DNA of 64,000 bases from Clostridia bacterium (GTDB lineage Bacteria; Bacillota; Clostridia; Christensenellales; Aristaeellaceae): the NCBI GenBank assembly GCA_017447185.1, contig JAFSOC010000014.1:1-64000 (forward strand), written 5' to 3'. The notes under the pieces are model-generated. The model saw nothing but the letters and a program-made list of their open reading frames with translations, did not search any database and was not told the DNA's origin. Of this stretch, positions 53,303-61,877 are shown in pieces (positions within the stretch are counted from its first letter, which is position 1; each line of letters starts with the position of its first letter). A program made the translations under genes and the position numbers.

Positions 53303-55015
53303 CTACTTCAGGTCTTCCGAAAGGGATACGAACTTCAGCGGAGAATTCCGCCTTTCCATCTCCATCAGCAGCATATCCACCGCATCTGCAGTATAGAGGC
53401 TGTTCTGGCTCATGTGCATAACAAGCACGGCCCCACTCTTTGTATTGTTGATCAGCGATCGGTACAGGCCTTGTACGTTCGTCGCCTTATAGTCCTCCGT
53501 GCTGAAGCTCCCGCTGACACTGTAGTGGAAACCGCAATCCAGCACCGTCTCCAGGCCGATCCGGCTGACCGCCAGCGTCGGCGGCCGGAACAGGACCGCC
53601 AGGGCCGGTCTTCCATCGATTTCGATATCACCCACGATCCGCTGCAGTTTGTCCCAGCTGAGCATAAGGTCCTTCTGCAGTTCCCGTGCTTCCTCTTCCG
53701 TCAGCGTGGTGAACACCTTGCCGTTCCCCGTATCATGGCTCAGCGGGAAGTGCGCGTCCGTATGGCAGGCAATCGTATGTCCCGCCATGGCGATCGCCCG
53801 CAGCAGGTTCGGGTTGTAGTCCACGTTGTTCGTCCGCACGAAGAAGGTGGCCTTTGCCCCGTGCTTCTCCAGCACCTTCAGCAGCTTCGTCAGCGTCTCG
53901 TCCGGTCCCCAGTCGTCGAAAGTCAGGAAAACATGATTTTCGCTGTTCTGGATGAATCCCTTCCGGTCCAGCGTATACACTTCCTGGGCCGTGAATCCGG
54001 GCAGGAAATTCACACTGTTTACCCAGTCCGTGCCGATATACCGCTTCCGGATCTCTTCCAGCGGGTCAAGACCTTCCAGATGCCCGGGATGAATCGCGTT
54101 CAGCAGCTCCGGCAGGATCTGCTCATCCTTCAGCGGATAGGTGTACTGCATCTCCATGTTGCCCAGCATTGCAGCCAGGCTCTTCACCGGATAAATATTC
54201 TTCTGGGACACAATCGCCTTGATGTAGTCTGCCAGCACTGTATTGCTGTACTGGAACAGTCCCATCTGGAAGCTGACAATCTCGCCCCGCTGCAGCGCCA
54301 CATTGTTGTATTCGCTGAAGACCGCCGACAGGATCTCCTCCGGCTTCGTCAGCCGGCTTACGTTCGCGGGCATCAGGTCCGCCAGGAAGCTGATCAGCGG
54401 ATATCCGCCCATCGCCGCCACCTGCCGGTGGCTCTCCGGCGGTTCTCCATATCCCGTCCGCACATACACTTCGCCCATGTATCCCATGGAGCGAAGGATT
54501 TTTTCGTTCTCCTGCACGCTTTCCAGCATTCCCCGGACCGTCAGGCGTGAATCCTTTTCCACCAGAATGCCGATCTCATGCCCCGCACGGATGATGCGGC
54601 TCACATCGTCCTGGAAATTGCTGAGGTCATCCCCCTTCACGAAGAAGACCGCCGGCGCCTGGATATCTTCCAGTGCCTGCAGCACCGAGGGCAGCTCGCC
54701 GTTCTCCGGACTGTAGTTGAAGGTCAGGATAATGCCCTCTTCCGCCGTATAGATCCGGGTAATCACATCCGCCAGGACTGTTTCGCCGTCCGTCTCCGGA
54801 TCCGGCGTGGGCGCCGGCGTCGCCGTCGGCCCGATCTCTACTGTGCGCATCGGGTTGTAGGCCCGGAAGGTGGGACTCGGCTGCGGTTCGGGAGTCGGTG
54901 TCGGCCTTCCGGCGTTCTCCAGGAAAGGATGCTCTTCGAAATAGAATGCCCCGAAAATCATTCCGGCAATCAGTACCAGCAGCACCACCGTTGTCCGGAT
55001 CTGCCGCATTCTCAT
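53303..55015 (-). CDS. Membrane-anchored polysaccharide deacetylase with two NodB domains
   Basis: A 570-residue protein. A membrane helix at about 7-25 and a Pro/Thr linker (PTPTPEPQPSPT) tether it outside the cell. Residues about 85-330 are a degenerate NodB fold: the motif TFDD is replaced by TFNY. Residues about 355-560 are an intact NodB fold with TFDDWG (Asp367, Asp368), HTDAH (His418, His422) for metal binding, and RPP. Such enzymes remove N- or O-acetyl groups from GlcNAc, MurNAc, chitin or PNAG (family knowledge). Last gene of the operon; its ATG overlaps the stop of the GH18-like gene (ATGA) and AAGGAGGTG lies 7 nt upstream. The neighbouring synthase suggests a GlcNAc polymer as substrate. 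Confidence 0.88.
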   Translation of the reverse strand: MRMRQIRTTVVLLVLIAGMIFGAFYFEEHPFLENAGRPTPTPEPQPSPTFRAYNPMRTVEIGPTATPAPTPDPETDGETVLADVITRIYTAEEGIILTFNYSPENGELPSVLQALEDIQAPAVFFVKGDDLSNFQDDVSRIIRAGHEIGILVEKDSRLTVRGMLESVQENEKILRSMGYMGEVYVRTGYGEPPESHRQVAAMGGYPLISFLADLMPANVSRLTKPEEILSAVFSEYNNVALQRGEIVSFQMGLFQYSNTVLADYIKAIVSQKNIYPVKSLAAMLGNMEMQYTYPLKDEQILPELLNAIHPGHLEGLDPLEEIRKRYIGTDWVNSVNFLPGFTAQEVYTLDRKGFIQNSENHVFLTFDDWGPDETLTKLLKVLEKHGAKATFFVRTNNVDYNPNLLRAIAMAGHTIACHTDAHFPLSHDTGNGKVFTTLTEEEARELQKDLMLSWDKLQRIVGDIEIDGRPALAVLFRPPTLAVSRIGLETVLDCGFHYSVSGSFSTEDYKATNVQGLYRSLINNTKSGAVLVMHMSQNSLYTADAVDMLLMEMERRNSPLKFVSLSEDLK

Positions 55016-56061
55016 TCTCCCGCACCTCCTTCCGTTTTCTGCATATCAAGAATCTGCTGATTCCATTCCTCCGTCCGGTTTCCGCCCAGACGGAAGAAGT
55101 CGAATTTCTCAAATCCGTATTCCTGCAGGATCTTCATCCATCCCCGCAGGGTTTCCGCGTCCGCATACCATACCGTATGTTCTTCTCCATCCTGCAGGTA
55201 GGTTCCCCGCATGGCGCCACTTTCCAGGTCGCGGCCCGGCCGGATGTTCCGGCTCCGGAAAATTTCCTCCGCTTCCTTTTCCGATACTTCGCGCTCCGCC
55301 CGGTTTCCCTTCCAGTCGTATCCGCCGGTGGCCAGTGCCATGCCGCAGTCCTTCCGGCCCTGGTAAAGCTTCGCGACCTTCTCCAGGAATCCGCGGTCCG
55401 CCTTCGGTCCCGGCCCTGAATGGTATCCGTAAAGGCTGTAGCACATGATGCTGTATTCCGGCCCGACCGGCAGCTCCGTGTAAAGGATGCTATCCCATTC
55501 CAGGCACACCCGCAGCGCGATTCCCCGGGCCTCCAGGGCGCTGTACAGCTCCTGGATAAATGCTGTGAACTTCTGCCACAGTTCATAGTCCCCGTGGATA
55601 TTCTCGTAGTCGATCTCGATTCCTTTGATCTGCCACTCCTCCGCCAGGCTTACCAGCTCCCGGATATGGCTTCCCCGGCTTTCCGGCGTCGCCAGCAGGT
55701 CCCACAGCAGCTGCCGGTCCTTGTTGGAGTATCCGCCTTCCTTTTTCGCCAGGTCGTTTACCACCGACAGCCAGATCCGTTCCGCCGGGAATGCTGCCTG
55801 GATCTTCTGCAGCATTTCCTGCGCTTCCTGCTCGATCACCACATATTCCTCCGGATCGAACAGCGCCTCGAAGGCGATCAGCCGGTCCGGCATGGGATCC
55901 AGGGCCGCTGCCTCTTCAATCCCGGCTTCCGCATCCCAGTAGACGATCCACACCCCGCAGGAAACCCGCCCTTCCCGGGCAGCCTCCGCCAGCGCGAACC
56001 CCGGCGCGACAACGGCAAGCGCCGCAAGCCCGCTCAGGATCCTCTTCCATGTTGTTCTCAC
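55012..56061 (-). CDS. Secreted GH18-like glycoside hydrolase
   Basis: A 349-residue exported protein. Residues 1-25 form a signal peptide beginning at a GTG (MRTTWKRI as translated), cut after ALAEA. The mature domain is a TIM-barrel-like fold of the GH18/chitinase type: strand VSCGVWIVYWD, the catalytic strand IKGIEIDYENI in which the Asp and final Glu of the DxxDxDxE motif are kept but the first Asp is Glu, and MCYSLYGYHSGPGP. GH18 enzymes cut beta-1,4 GlcNAc chains; PgaB, which exports PNAG, carries a related hydrolase domain beside a deacetylase (family knowledge). The GTG at 56061 is chosen: GGAGG lies 8 nt upstream, and it overlaps the previous stop (GTGA). It could trim the operon's polymer. 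Confidence 0.8.
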   Translation of the reverse strand: MRTTWKRILSGLAALAVVAPGFALAEAAREGRVSCGVWIVYWDAEAGIEEAAALDPMPDRLIAFEALFDPEEYVVIEQEAQEMLQKIQAAFPAERIWLSVVNDLAKKEGGYSNKDRQLLWDLLATPESRGSHIRELVSLAEEWQIKGIEIDYENIHGDYELWQKFTAFIQELYSALEARGIALRVCLEWDSILYTELPVGPEYSIMCYSLYGYHSGPGPKADRGFLEKVAKLYQGRKDCGMALATGGYDWKGNRAEREVSEKEAEEIFRSRNIRPGRDLESGAMRGTYLQDGEEHTVWYADAETLRGWMKILQEYGFEKFDFFRLGGNRTEEWNQQILDMQKTEGGAGE

Positions 56062-58115
56062 TCTGCTTTCCTCCCCAGGCCGACCAGACGCAGCAGCCAC
56101 TCAAAGAAGTTCTCCCTTGGCTTTTCTTCCTTCTCCGCCGTCTCTTCCGGTTTTTCTTCCTCTTCCGGTTCATCCGGCGCGGCGTAGGAATAACATTCGT
56201 TTCCGTTTCCGTCCCGGACGGTCAGGTTGATGAACACCGCGTCATACACGTCATCGTCCAGGTTCTCCCGGCTGAAGCGCTCCACGTCGTTGGATACCGC
56301 GCCGGTCAGCAGAAGGCTGCGTCCGGGAGTCGCCGGCACATGCAGGTTTTCCACCGCCATTTTGTCGTCAATCCAGACATTCAGCACGTTATCCTTCAGC
56401 TGGATCCGCAGTTTCCGCTCGTCCCGCTGGGAAATATCCAGGTCCGGGTAGTAAGGCTCGCCGCCCTCCTCGATATTGACCACCACCATGGCCTCCAGGT
56501 CCGGCAGGATGGCTTCCGCCTCCCGCACCCGGGCAGGATCCTCGTCAAACTCGATGATGGCTTTCTGCAGGGCAATGAGCCCGTCCAGTTCATTCTGTTC
56601 CTTGCTGATGAAGGGGCCGCCGTCGAATTCGAACAGGCTCAGTTCATGCAGCTTCACATCCGGGTCCGCCATGGAGCGGATCACCAGGTAATTGTTCTCC
56701 AGCGCAATGGAAATGCCGGTGGCTCCGTCCTCTGTGGCTCCCAAGACCACGCCCTGTTTTCCGACCACGTTTCCCTGCAGGGTCACCGTGATGTCCGGAT
56801 TCTCGATAACACCGGTTTTGAGGCGCATGGCAGCTTCCCCGTAGGGCAGGGTCGTCAGGATAATACGGTCGCCTTCCATGTCCGCGACACCGCCGCTGAC
56901 CGTCCACTGTTCCAGGGCTTTCAGGTCACCCGCCAGGAAGCTCACGTTGTCCCCCGTATCGTCCCAGATGCGCATCATCAGGTGGTTCGGGGAGAAGTAA
57001 TGCCGGGATTCCAGCCGGGTCAGGTCCCAGATGCTGCTTTCCGTCGTGTTCAGGCAGCTTCCCTGCCGGTTGAAGTTCATTTTGAACAGTTTGGTCAGTT
57101 CCTTCTCGTTCTGATCCGACACGAGGGCATCATTGCCGAAGGCCCGGGTGTTGGAGTGCATCAGCACATACAGGGCCGGGATCTCGCCGACGGCGGAATA
57201 GTCTTCCCGCATCTGCTCATAGTCCCAGGAAATCCGGCGGCGCATCTCTGTTTCGGTTTCCTCCCGCAGCCGGTCCTTGTCCCGCAGGAAGTCCATCAGG
57301 TAATGGTTGTAGTCCCTGCGCAGGTATTCGCGGACCGCCTGGTGTTCCTTCTGGTTCAGGTGGCCGAAATAATTCCGGTAGCGGTCAAAAACGTTGATAT
57401 AGCTCAGCCGGTATCCGTTCGAGCCAATCTCCCAGAACGTGGTGCCGATCAGGTCCTTCACGTTCTTCTCCGTGATGTACAGCCCTTCCTCATCCTTCAG
57501 GTTTCCGGAATAGGTGCACATCGTTGCCTTGTAGTTGTAACGTTCCAGGGTCGGCTGGGTCAGCAGGGCCGTATTGTAGATGCCGTCCTCAAACATCAGC
57601 AGCATCGCGTTTTCCGGCAGGCCCTTCTGCTCGTTGTAATAATCCAGGATATCCTGCTGCCGGATCGTGACATACCCGGACCGTGCCAGCAGGGCTGCCT
57701 GTTTTTTGAAATTCTCCAGGTTCACAATCTTGCTTTCCAGCTTTTCGCTGGTGTTCACCCCGTTGTAGGAAACGGAGATGAACCGTGCGCCTTCAGGCGC
57801 CTGCACCGCCGGAACCGCCGACTGCGGCAGCACCGACCGGGCGGACACGGCATACAGGGCCGCTCCGTTCACCGGGCTGACGCCGATGGCATCCTTCAGT
57901 ACATTTCCGTCCCTGTCCTTCACCGTTCCGTCCGCGGTCTGGGTGATCCCGGTTTCCGCGGCCGGTTCTGTCTTCACTTCCGGCTTGGGTTGGGTTTCAA
58001 TGGACCAGATAACCCACAGGACAACAAACGCCAGCAGCAGGAGCTGCAGGATGGTCCGGATGACCTTCCAGACGTTTTTCCTTCTCAGGCCTTTTTTGTC
58101 AAGACGTATGGCCAT
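56058..58115 (-). CDS. Membrane-anchored NodB-like protein with jelly-roll module
   Basis: A 685-residue protein. Basic N-terminus, membrane helix at about 19-38, then an extracellular part. Residues about 110-370 form a NodB-like domain with LLMFEDGIY at 172-180, where the first Asp of the deacetylase motif is Glu. Residues about 390-640 form a beta-sandwich module like the LamG/concanavalin type (HYFSPNHLMMRIWDD, ITVTLQGNVVGKQGVVLGAT, trimmed), which usually binds glycans. A Glu/Pro-rich tail ends in a short amphipathic helix (FFEWLLRLVGLGRK). The ATG at 58115 follows AAGGAG by 7 nt and overlaps the synthase gene by 17 nt. Probably binds or modifies the polymer outside the membrane; catalysis is doubtful. 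Confidence 0.78.
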   Translation of the reverse strand: MAIRLDKKGLRRKNVWKVIRTILQLLLLAFVVLWVIWSIETQPKPEVKTEPAAETGITQTADGTVKDRDGNVLKDAIGVSPVNGAALYAVSARSVLPQSAVPAVQAPEGARFISVSYNGVNTSEKLESKIVNLENFKKQAALLARSGYVTIRQQDILDYYNEQKGLPENAMLLMFEDGIYNTALLTQPTLERYNYKATMCTYSGNLKDEEGLYITEKNVKDLIGTTFWEIGSNGYRLSYINVFDRYRNYFGHLNQKEHQAVREYLRRDYNHYLMDFLRDKDRLREETETEMRRRISWDYEQMREDYSAVGEIPALYVLMHSNTRAFGNDALVSDQNEKELTKLFKMNFNRQGSCLNTTESSIWDLTRLESRHYFSPNHLMMRIWDDTGDNVSFLAGDLKALEQWTVSGGVADMEGDRIILTTLPYGEAAMRLKTGVIENPDITVTLQGNVVGKQGVVLGATEDGATGISIALENNYLVIRSMADPDVKLHELSLFEFDGGPFISKEQNELDGLIALQKAIIEFDEDPARVREAEAILPDLEAMVVVNIEEGGEPYYPDLDISQRDERKLRIQLKDNVLNVWIDDKMAVENLHVPATPGRSLLLTGAVSNDVERFSRENLDDDVYDAVFINLTVRDGNGNECYSYAAPDEPEEEEKPEETAEKEEKPRENFFEWLLRLVGLGRKAE

Positions 58116-59922
58116 TTCCGCTCTCCTTCTCCTCTGTGCCGGCGCCGCCCGCGTTTGCTGCAACGTCCTCTTTCTTCTTACCGCCGCTGCGGGTTCCCCA
58201 GTGGCTCACCCAGAAGGTGAACCAGGCCCAGGGCATCTGCCACAGCAGGATTCCCTCATAGTACAGGCAAAACAGGATCCCGTAGAACCACAGCGAACTT
58301 CGCTTCAGGATCAGCTGGGCGAAGCTCATCAGCAGCGCCATCAGCAGGATACCCAGCAGGAAGGCCGCCGGGAATGTATGCCGCACGATCGGGATGTATG
58401 CCAGGTTGTACAGCACGATCAGCGGCGCAATCATCGGAACAATCAGGCCCAGATAGAAGAACAGGGCCATCAGCGGTTCCTTCCGCCACATGAATTTGCC
58501 TGCCATCACCGATTCCCGCAGCCAACTGCGCTTCCAGCGCATCTGCTGCTTCAGAAAAACCTTGTGACGGTTTGGAACGATGGTGGAGCAGATCGCTGTA
58601 TCCTGGTAGTAGGTCCGGTGGTGGCGCACGATGAAGTTGGTCAGGCTCCGGTCATCCCCGAAGGTGGCCTTCTGGCCCATGAACTTCTGGTGCAGCCACT
58701 TGTCCGCCACCTCGCGCACCGCGGAAAGCCGGTAACAGCTCAGCGGTCCGCTCAGGCACATGACGGAATCGAAGTACGCTTCTGCCGCCTTCATCATCCG
58801 GAAGGAAATATAGTAGCGGACGCTCTGCATCTTCGTCAGGTGATTCGTATAGGTATTCGCCACGTCGGTGCGGCCGGATACGCCGCCCATCTTCGGATCC
58901 TTGAAGGGTTGCACCAGGTTGCGGATTGCGTCCGGTTCCAGGAAGGAGTCGGAATCCACGAAGGTGATCAGCTCCGTATTCGCGTTCCGGATGCCGATGC
59001 CCATGGCTTCGCGCTTACCCTGGTTATACTGCTGGAAGAATACCCGGATTCTCCGGTCCAGCCCGAAGCGCTTTCCTTCCTCGCACAGTGATGCCACCGT
59101 TTCCTTGATCACTTCCGGAGACCGGTCGGAGGAACCGTCGTCCACAATGATCAGTTCCAGTTTTTCCGGCGGATAGTCCTGGTTGATGCAGGACACAATC
59201 GTCCGCCGGATCCACGTCTCTTCGTTGAAGCAGGGAATAACAATCGTCACAGAAGGCGCGTAGTCCGGATCCACCGCCACCGGCCGGTACAGCATTCCGA
59301 AGAAATAACGGCTCAGGAGGAACGCGCAGGTCAGCAGGCTGTATCCGTACAGCACCGCGTTCGCGCCGAAATTGGTCACCGATTCCACACGCATCAGCAG
59401 GATCGCCAGTGTGATCAGGAACAGGAAACCGGCCGCCAGGGTGAAATACATGTTGCTGGTTCCCCGCCGGGCCTTGTACAGCGGTTCTGCAAACTGCAGC
59501 GCGATCCAGTGGTCCTCGTGATGAATGCGCACGACTTTGCTTTTCAGCCGGTACTTTTTCTCCGTGCCTTCCTGCAGCATGCCGGGCTCAAGCTCAAACC
59601 GAAGGCGGAGGGTATCCCCTTCTTCTATCAAAGCGGAGTCGAAATATTCCGGCAGGTACAGCTTCACACCTGTCTGGGAAATGTTGGCGCAGCGGCAACG
59701 AAGCCTGATCCCGTTCTTGCCTTTTACCATCACGAACAGGTTCGTTTCCTCATACCGCATGCCCGCGAACCGGGCATATTCCGGCCGGTGCGCATCATCC
59801 TGCATGTTGTTCCGGCGATCGTTGTTGGTCCGCTGGAGCGTGGGATCCGGCACGAAACTCAGCTGCCGCCGGTCTTCCACGGTGTGCAGCATCGAATCGC
59901 GGATCCCTTTCTGTTTACTCAT
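58099..59922 (-). CDS. PilZ domain fused to a hyaluronan/chitin-synthase-like glycosyltransferase
   Basis: A 607-residue processive synthase. Residues about 45-145 are a PilZ-type domain with CANISQTGVKLYL (the NxSxxG motif) and several upstream Arg residues, the usual c-di-GMP sensor. Helices at about 160-178 and 188-208 precede a GT2 catalytic domain: VDDGSSD (259-265), DSDS (323-326), SGPLSCYR (391-398), GDDRSLTN (422-429), KQQMRWKRSWLRES (458-471). The SGPLS-YR, GDDR-LTN, KQQ-RW and RES elements match streptococcal HasA and rhizobial NodC more closely than cellulose synthase. About three C-terminal helices follow (485-565). Such enzymes make beta-linked GlcNAc-containing chains from UDP-sugars and pass them across the membrane. 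GAGGAG lies 7 nt before the ATG. It overlaps the next gene. Confidence 0.9.
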   Translation of the reverse strand: MSKQKGIRDSMLHTVEDRRQLSFVPDPTLQRTNNDRRNNMQDDAHRPEYARFAGMRYEETNLFVMVKGKNGIRLRCRCANISQTGVKLYLPEYFDSALIEEGDTLRLRFELEPGMLQEGTEKKYRLKSKVVRIHHEDHWIALQFAEPLYKARRGTSNMYFTLAAGFLFLITLAILLMRVESVTNFGANAVLYGYSLLTCAFLLSRYFFGMLYRPVAVDPDYAPSVTIVIPCFNEETWIRRTIVSCINQDYPPEKLELIIVDDGSSDRSPEVIKETVASLCEEGKRFGLDRRIRVFFQQYNQGKREAMGIGIRNANTELITFVDSDSFLEPDAIRNLVQPFKDPKMGGVSGRTDVANTYTNHLTKMQSVRYYISFRMMKAAEAYFDSVMCLSGPLSCYRLSAVREVADKWLHQKFMGQKATFGDDRSLTNFIVRHHRTYYQDTAICSTIVPNRHKVFLKQQMRWKRSWLRESVMAGKFMWRKEPLMALFFYLGLIVPMIAPLIVLYNLAYIPIVRHTFPAAFLLGILLMALLMSFAQLILKRSSLWFYGILFCLYYEGILLWQMPWAWFTFWVSHWGTRSGGKKKEDVAANAGGAGTEEKESGNGHTS

Positions 59923-59949
59923 GCCTGTTCTCCTCTTCTTCGCTTCTTT

Positions 59950-61599
59950 TTATTCCGGTACATTCTGCATCAGGAAATCGATCCATGCCTGGCATCCCGC
60001 GTCATTCAGATGGGTTCCGTAGCTCATCCGGTCCAGGCAGTAATCGTCGCGAAGGGCACCTTCCTCTGTCCGCAGCGCAAAGGCCGGATCCAGGTAGGTC
60101 AGCCCCGTCCGCGCGCACAGCGCCGCCAGTTTCAGGTTGAAACGGAACAGCTGGGTATTGGAAGGCGTGTTGTTTTTTCCGGCCACCGCGGGGAAGCTTC
60201 CCTGCAGCACCAGCCGGATTCCCGGGTTCTTCTGCCGGATCCGGTAGATCAGCAGCTTCAGGTTGCTGAAGAACTGATCGTCCAGGTAGGCCTGGCGGGA
60301 TTCAAACCGGAGCATCAGGTAGGCTGTCTTCGCACCCAGCTTCGCCAGCGCATCCTCCACCGCCATCTTTTCCCCGTCCACTGCCGGCAGGTTCGTGCCC
60401 TCCGGATCGTGGTTGACCGCCTGCTCAATGGTCAGCCGGGAGGCGTACAGGAAGCGGGCGTTCCCCAGGTATTCCGGATCGGTTTCCCGTTTCCATTCCA
60501 CGTAGCTTTCCAGGCTCGCCACATCGCTGGCGCCGACGAAAACCACATCGTTGAAATCCGTATTTTTGCCCTGCCGGGTCCGTCCGACATTCACGGGCTC
60601 TTCCGTCACCGGCCAGGGATAGAGGTCCGCGTCAAAGCGGGTGGTTTCCTCTTCGGTCAGCTCCCGCTTCTCCGGCAGCAGCGTCACCGCGTACCTGGCC
60701 AGTTCATCAGGCATCACAATCTTGTAATTCAGCTTTTTCAGCGCCGCGATCAGCCACCTCATCTGGTCAAGGGGCAGGGTGTCCACCTCCACCCGGCGGT
60801 TGTCGCCCACCTCGCCGATGGAGGGGCTCGGATCGATAGCCGGCTTTTCATCCAGTGCCGGGCCGGATCCGATGAATTCGCTCAGGTCCAGTTCCTGTCC
60901 CAGCTTCACGGAAACGATGCTGCCCCGGATCAGGTTCCGGGCATAGGCTTCCGCGTCGTCGGAGGAGGAGAAGGACTTATGGTTCAGGTACAGCGTCGGC
61001 ATCACGGCCGCTTCCAACCCGGCGGTGCTGACCGCCCGCAGCAGCGTTTCCGTATATTCCGAGCCGTTCATCCGGACATACCGGGGCGTCTGACCGATGG
61101 CCCGGTAAATCAGTTCCTGCGTTTTCCGGAAAGCGTAGATATTCTCATCCACGCCGTTGTTTTCCATTTTTTTCGCGCCGGTCAGCCCGTAGTTGCCGAC
61201 CTCGCAGCCTGCCATGCGGATTTTCTTCACAAGCTCCGGACACTCATCCGCCACTTTCCCGGTAATGAAGAACACGGCGGCCACCTTCAGCTCCTGCAGC
61301 GTTTTCAGCAGCTCCTCCATGGAGGCTTCGTCCGTGAACCCTTCAAACACCAGGGAGATCACATCCTGGTCCGTCTCCACGCCCGTCAGCACCGGAGCAG
61401 GATCGCTGGTCAGCGCGGTCGTCGGGACCGGCGTCACCGAAGGCCGGATCGTCGGCGTGGGTGTGGGTTCCGGCGTGGGTGTGGGACTGGGTGTCGGGGT
61501 TTCGAGATGGAGCAGGTTCTGCACCGGCGCGCACCCGCTCAGAAGCAGCAGGTACAGGCACAGTATCAGCGCGAGTACCTTTACGGAATGCTTCCTCAC
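59950..61599 (-). CDS. Lipoprotein with degenerate NodB fold and SGNH-like domain
   Basis: A 549-residue lipoprotein. Lipobox LSGC with Cys23, then a Pro/Thr linker (PTPSPTPTPEPTPTPT). Residues about 75-330 resemble a NodB barrel (ISLVFEGFTDEASM, AAVFFITGKV, YVRMNGSEY) with every metal-binding Asp of motif 1 lost. Residues about 345-549 resemble SGNH/GDSL acyl esterases, with FVGASDVASLES in block I (GAS-D in place of GDS) and a late His in YGTHLNDAGC. SGNH proteins such as AlgJ/AlgX move O-acetyl groups on exopolysaccharides (family knowledge). Start is GTG at 61599 overlapping the previous stop (GTGA). It lies 27 nt before the synthase gene. Likely a surface modifier of the polymer, possibly non-catalytic in its first half. 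Confidence 0.75.
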   Translation of the reverse strand: MRKHSVKVLALILCLYLLLLSGCAPVQNLLHLETPTPSPTPTPEPTPTPTIRPSVTPVPTTALTSDPAPVLTGVETDQDVISLVFEGFTDEASMEELLKTLQELKVAAVFFITGKVADECPELVKKIRMAGCEVGNYGLTGAKKMENNGVDENIYAFRKTQELIYRAIGQTPRYVRMNGSEYTETLLRAVSTAGLEAAVMPTLYLNHKSFSSSDDAEAYARNLIRGSIVSVKLGQELDLSEFIGSGPALDEKPAIDPSPSIGEVGDNRRVEVDTLPLDQMRWLIAALKKLNYKIVMPDELARYAVTLLPEKRELTEEETTRFDADLYPWPVTEEPVNVGRTRQGKNTDFNDVVFVGASDVASLESYVEWKRETDPEYLGNARFLYASRLTIEQAVNHDPEGTNLPAVDGEKMAVEDALAKLGAKTAYLMLRFESRQAYLDDQFFSNLKLLIYRIRQKNPGIRLVLQGSFPAVAGKNNTPSNTQLFRFNLKLAALCARTGLTYLDPAFALRTEEGALRDDYCLDRMSYGTHLNDAGCQAWIDFLMQNVPE

Positions 61600-61877
61600 T
61601 TGTCCTGTCCCCTTTCCTGCTCTTCCTGCGGCGTTTCCTGCTGCTGTTTCCGCAGGGAAGCCGCAAGCTCCGCGTTCTTCACCATCAGGGTTTGATAGGC
61701 ACCCGTCATATCCTTCAGCTGTTCCGCCAGGTCCCGGACCTCCTGCCGCAGCTTCTCCGCCTGTTGTTCCGCTTCTTCACGGCGGCGCTCCGCCTCCCGG
61801 TAGGCCACTCCCAGCGCATGCATCTGCAGGGAGATGTCGTCCATCTCGCTGACCGGTATATCATTCCTGTTATCCAT
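61596..61877 (-). CDS. Small coiled-coil protein
   Basis: A 93-residue cytoplasmic protein. Residues about 15-80 form one long coiled coil (YREAERRREEAEQQAEKL, then ELAASLRKQQQ). The acidic N-terminus reads MDNRNDIPVSEMDD. No signal peptide or membrane helix. The ATG at 61877 is chosen because the frame further up is inside the previous gene; it overlaps that gene by 8 nt, and its stop overlaps the lipoprotein start. Position between the membrane protein and the lipoprotein suggests a scaffold role for the synthase complex. No family recognised. Confidence 0.7.
   Translation of the reverse strand: MDNRNDIPVSEMDDISLQMHALGVAYREAERRREEAEQQAEKLRQEVRDLAEQLKDMTGAYQTLMVKNAELAASLRKQQQETPQEEQERGQDK

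Noticed and set aside
58099-59922. Cellulose synthase (BcsA) identity for the PilZ-GT2 protein
   Set aside because: The PilZ domain is N-terminal, and the SGPLSCYR, GDDR-LTN and KQQMRW motifs fit HasA/NodC better than BcsA; no bcsB or Bcs/Ccs partners are seen.
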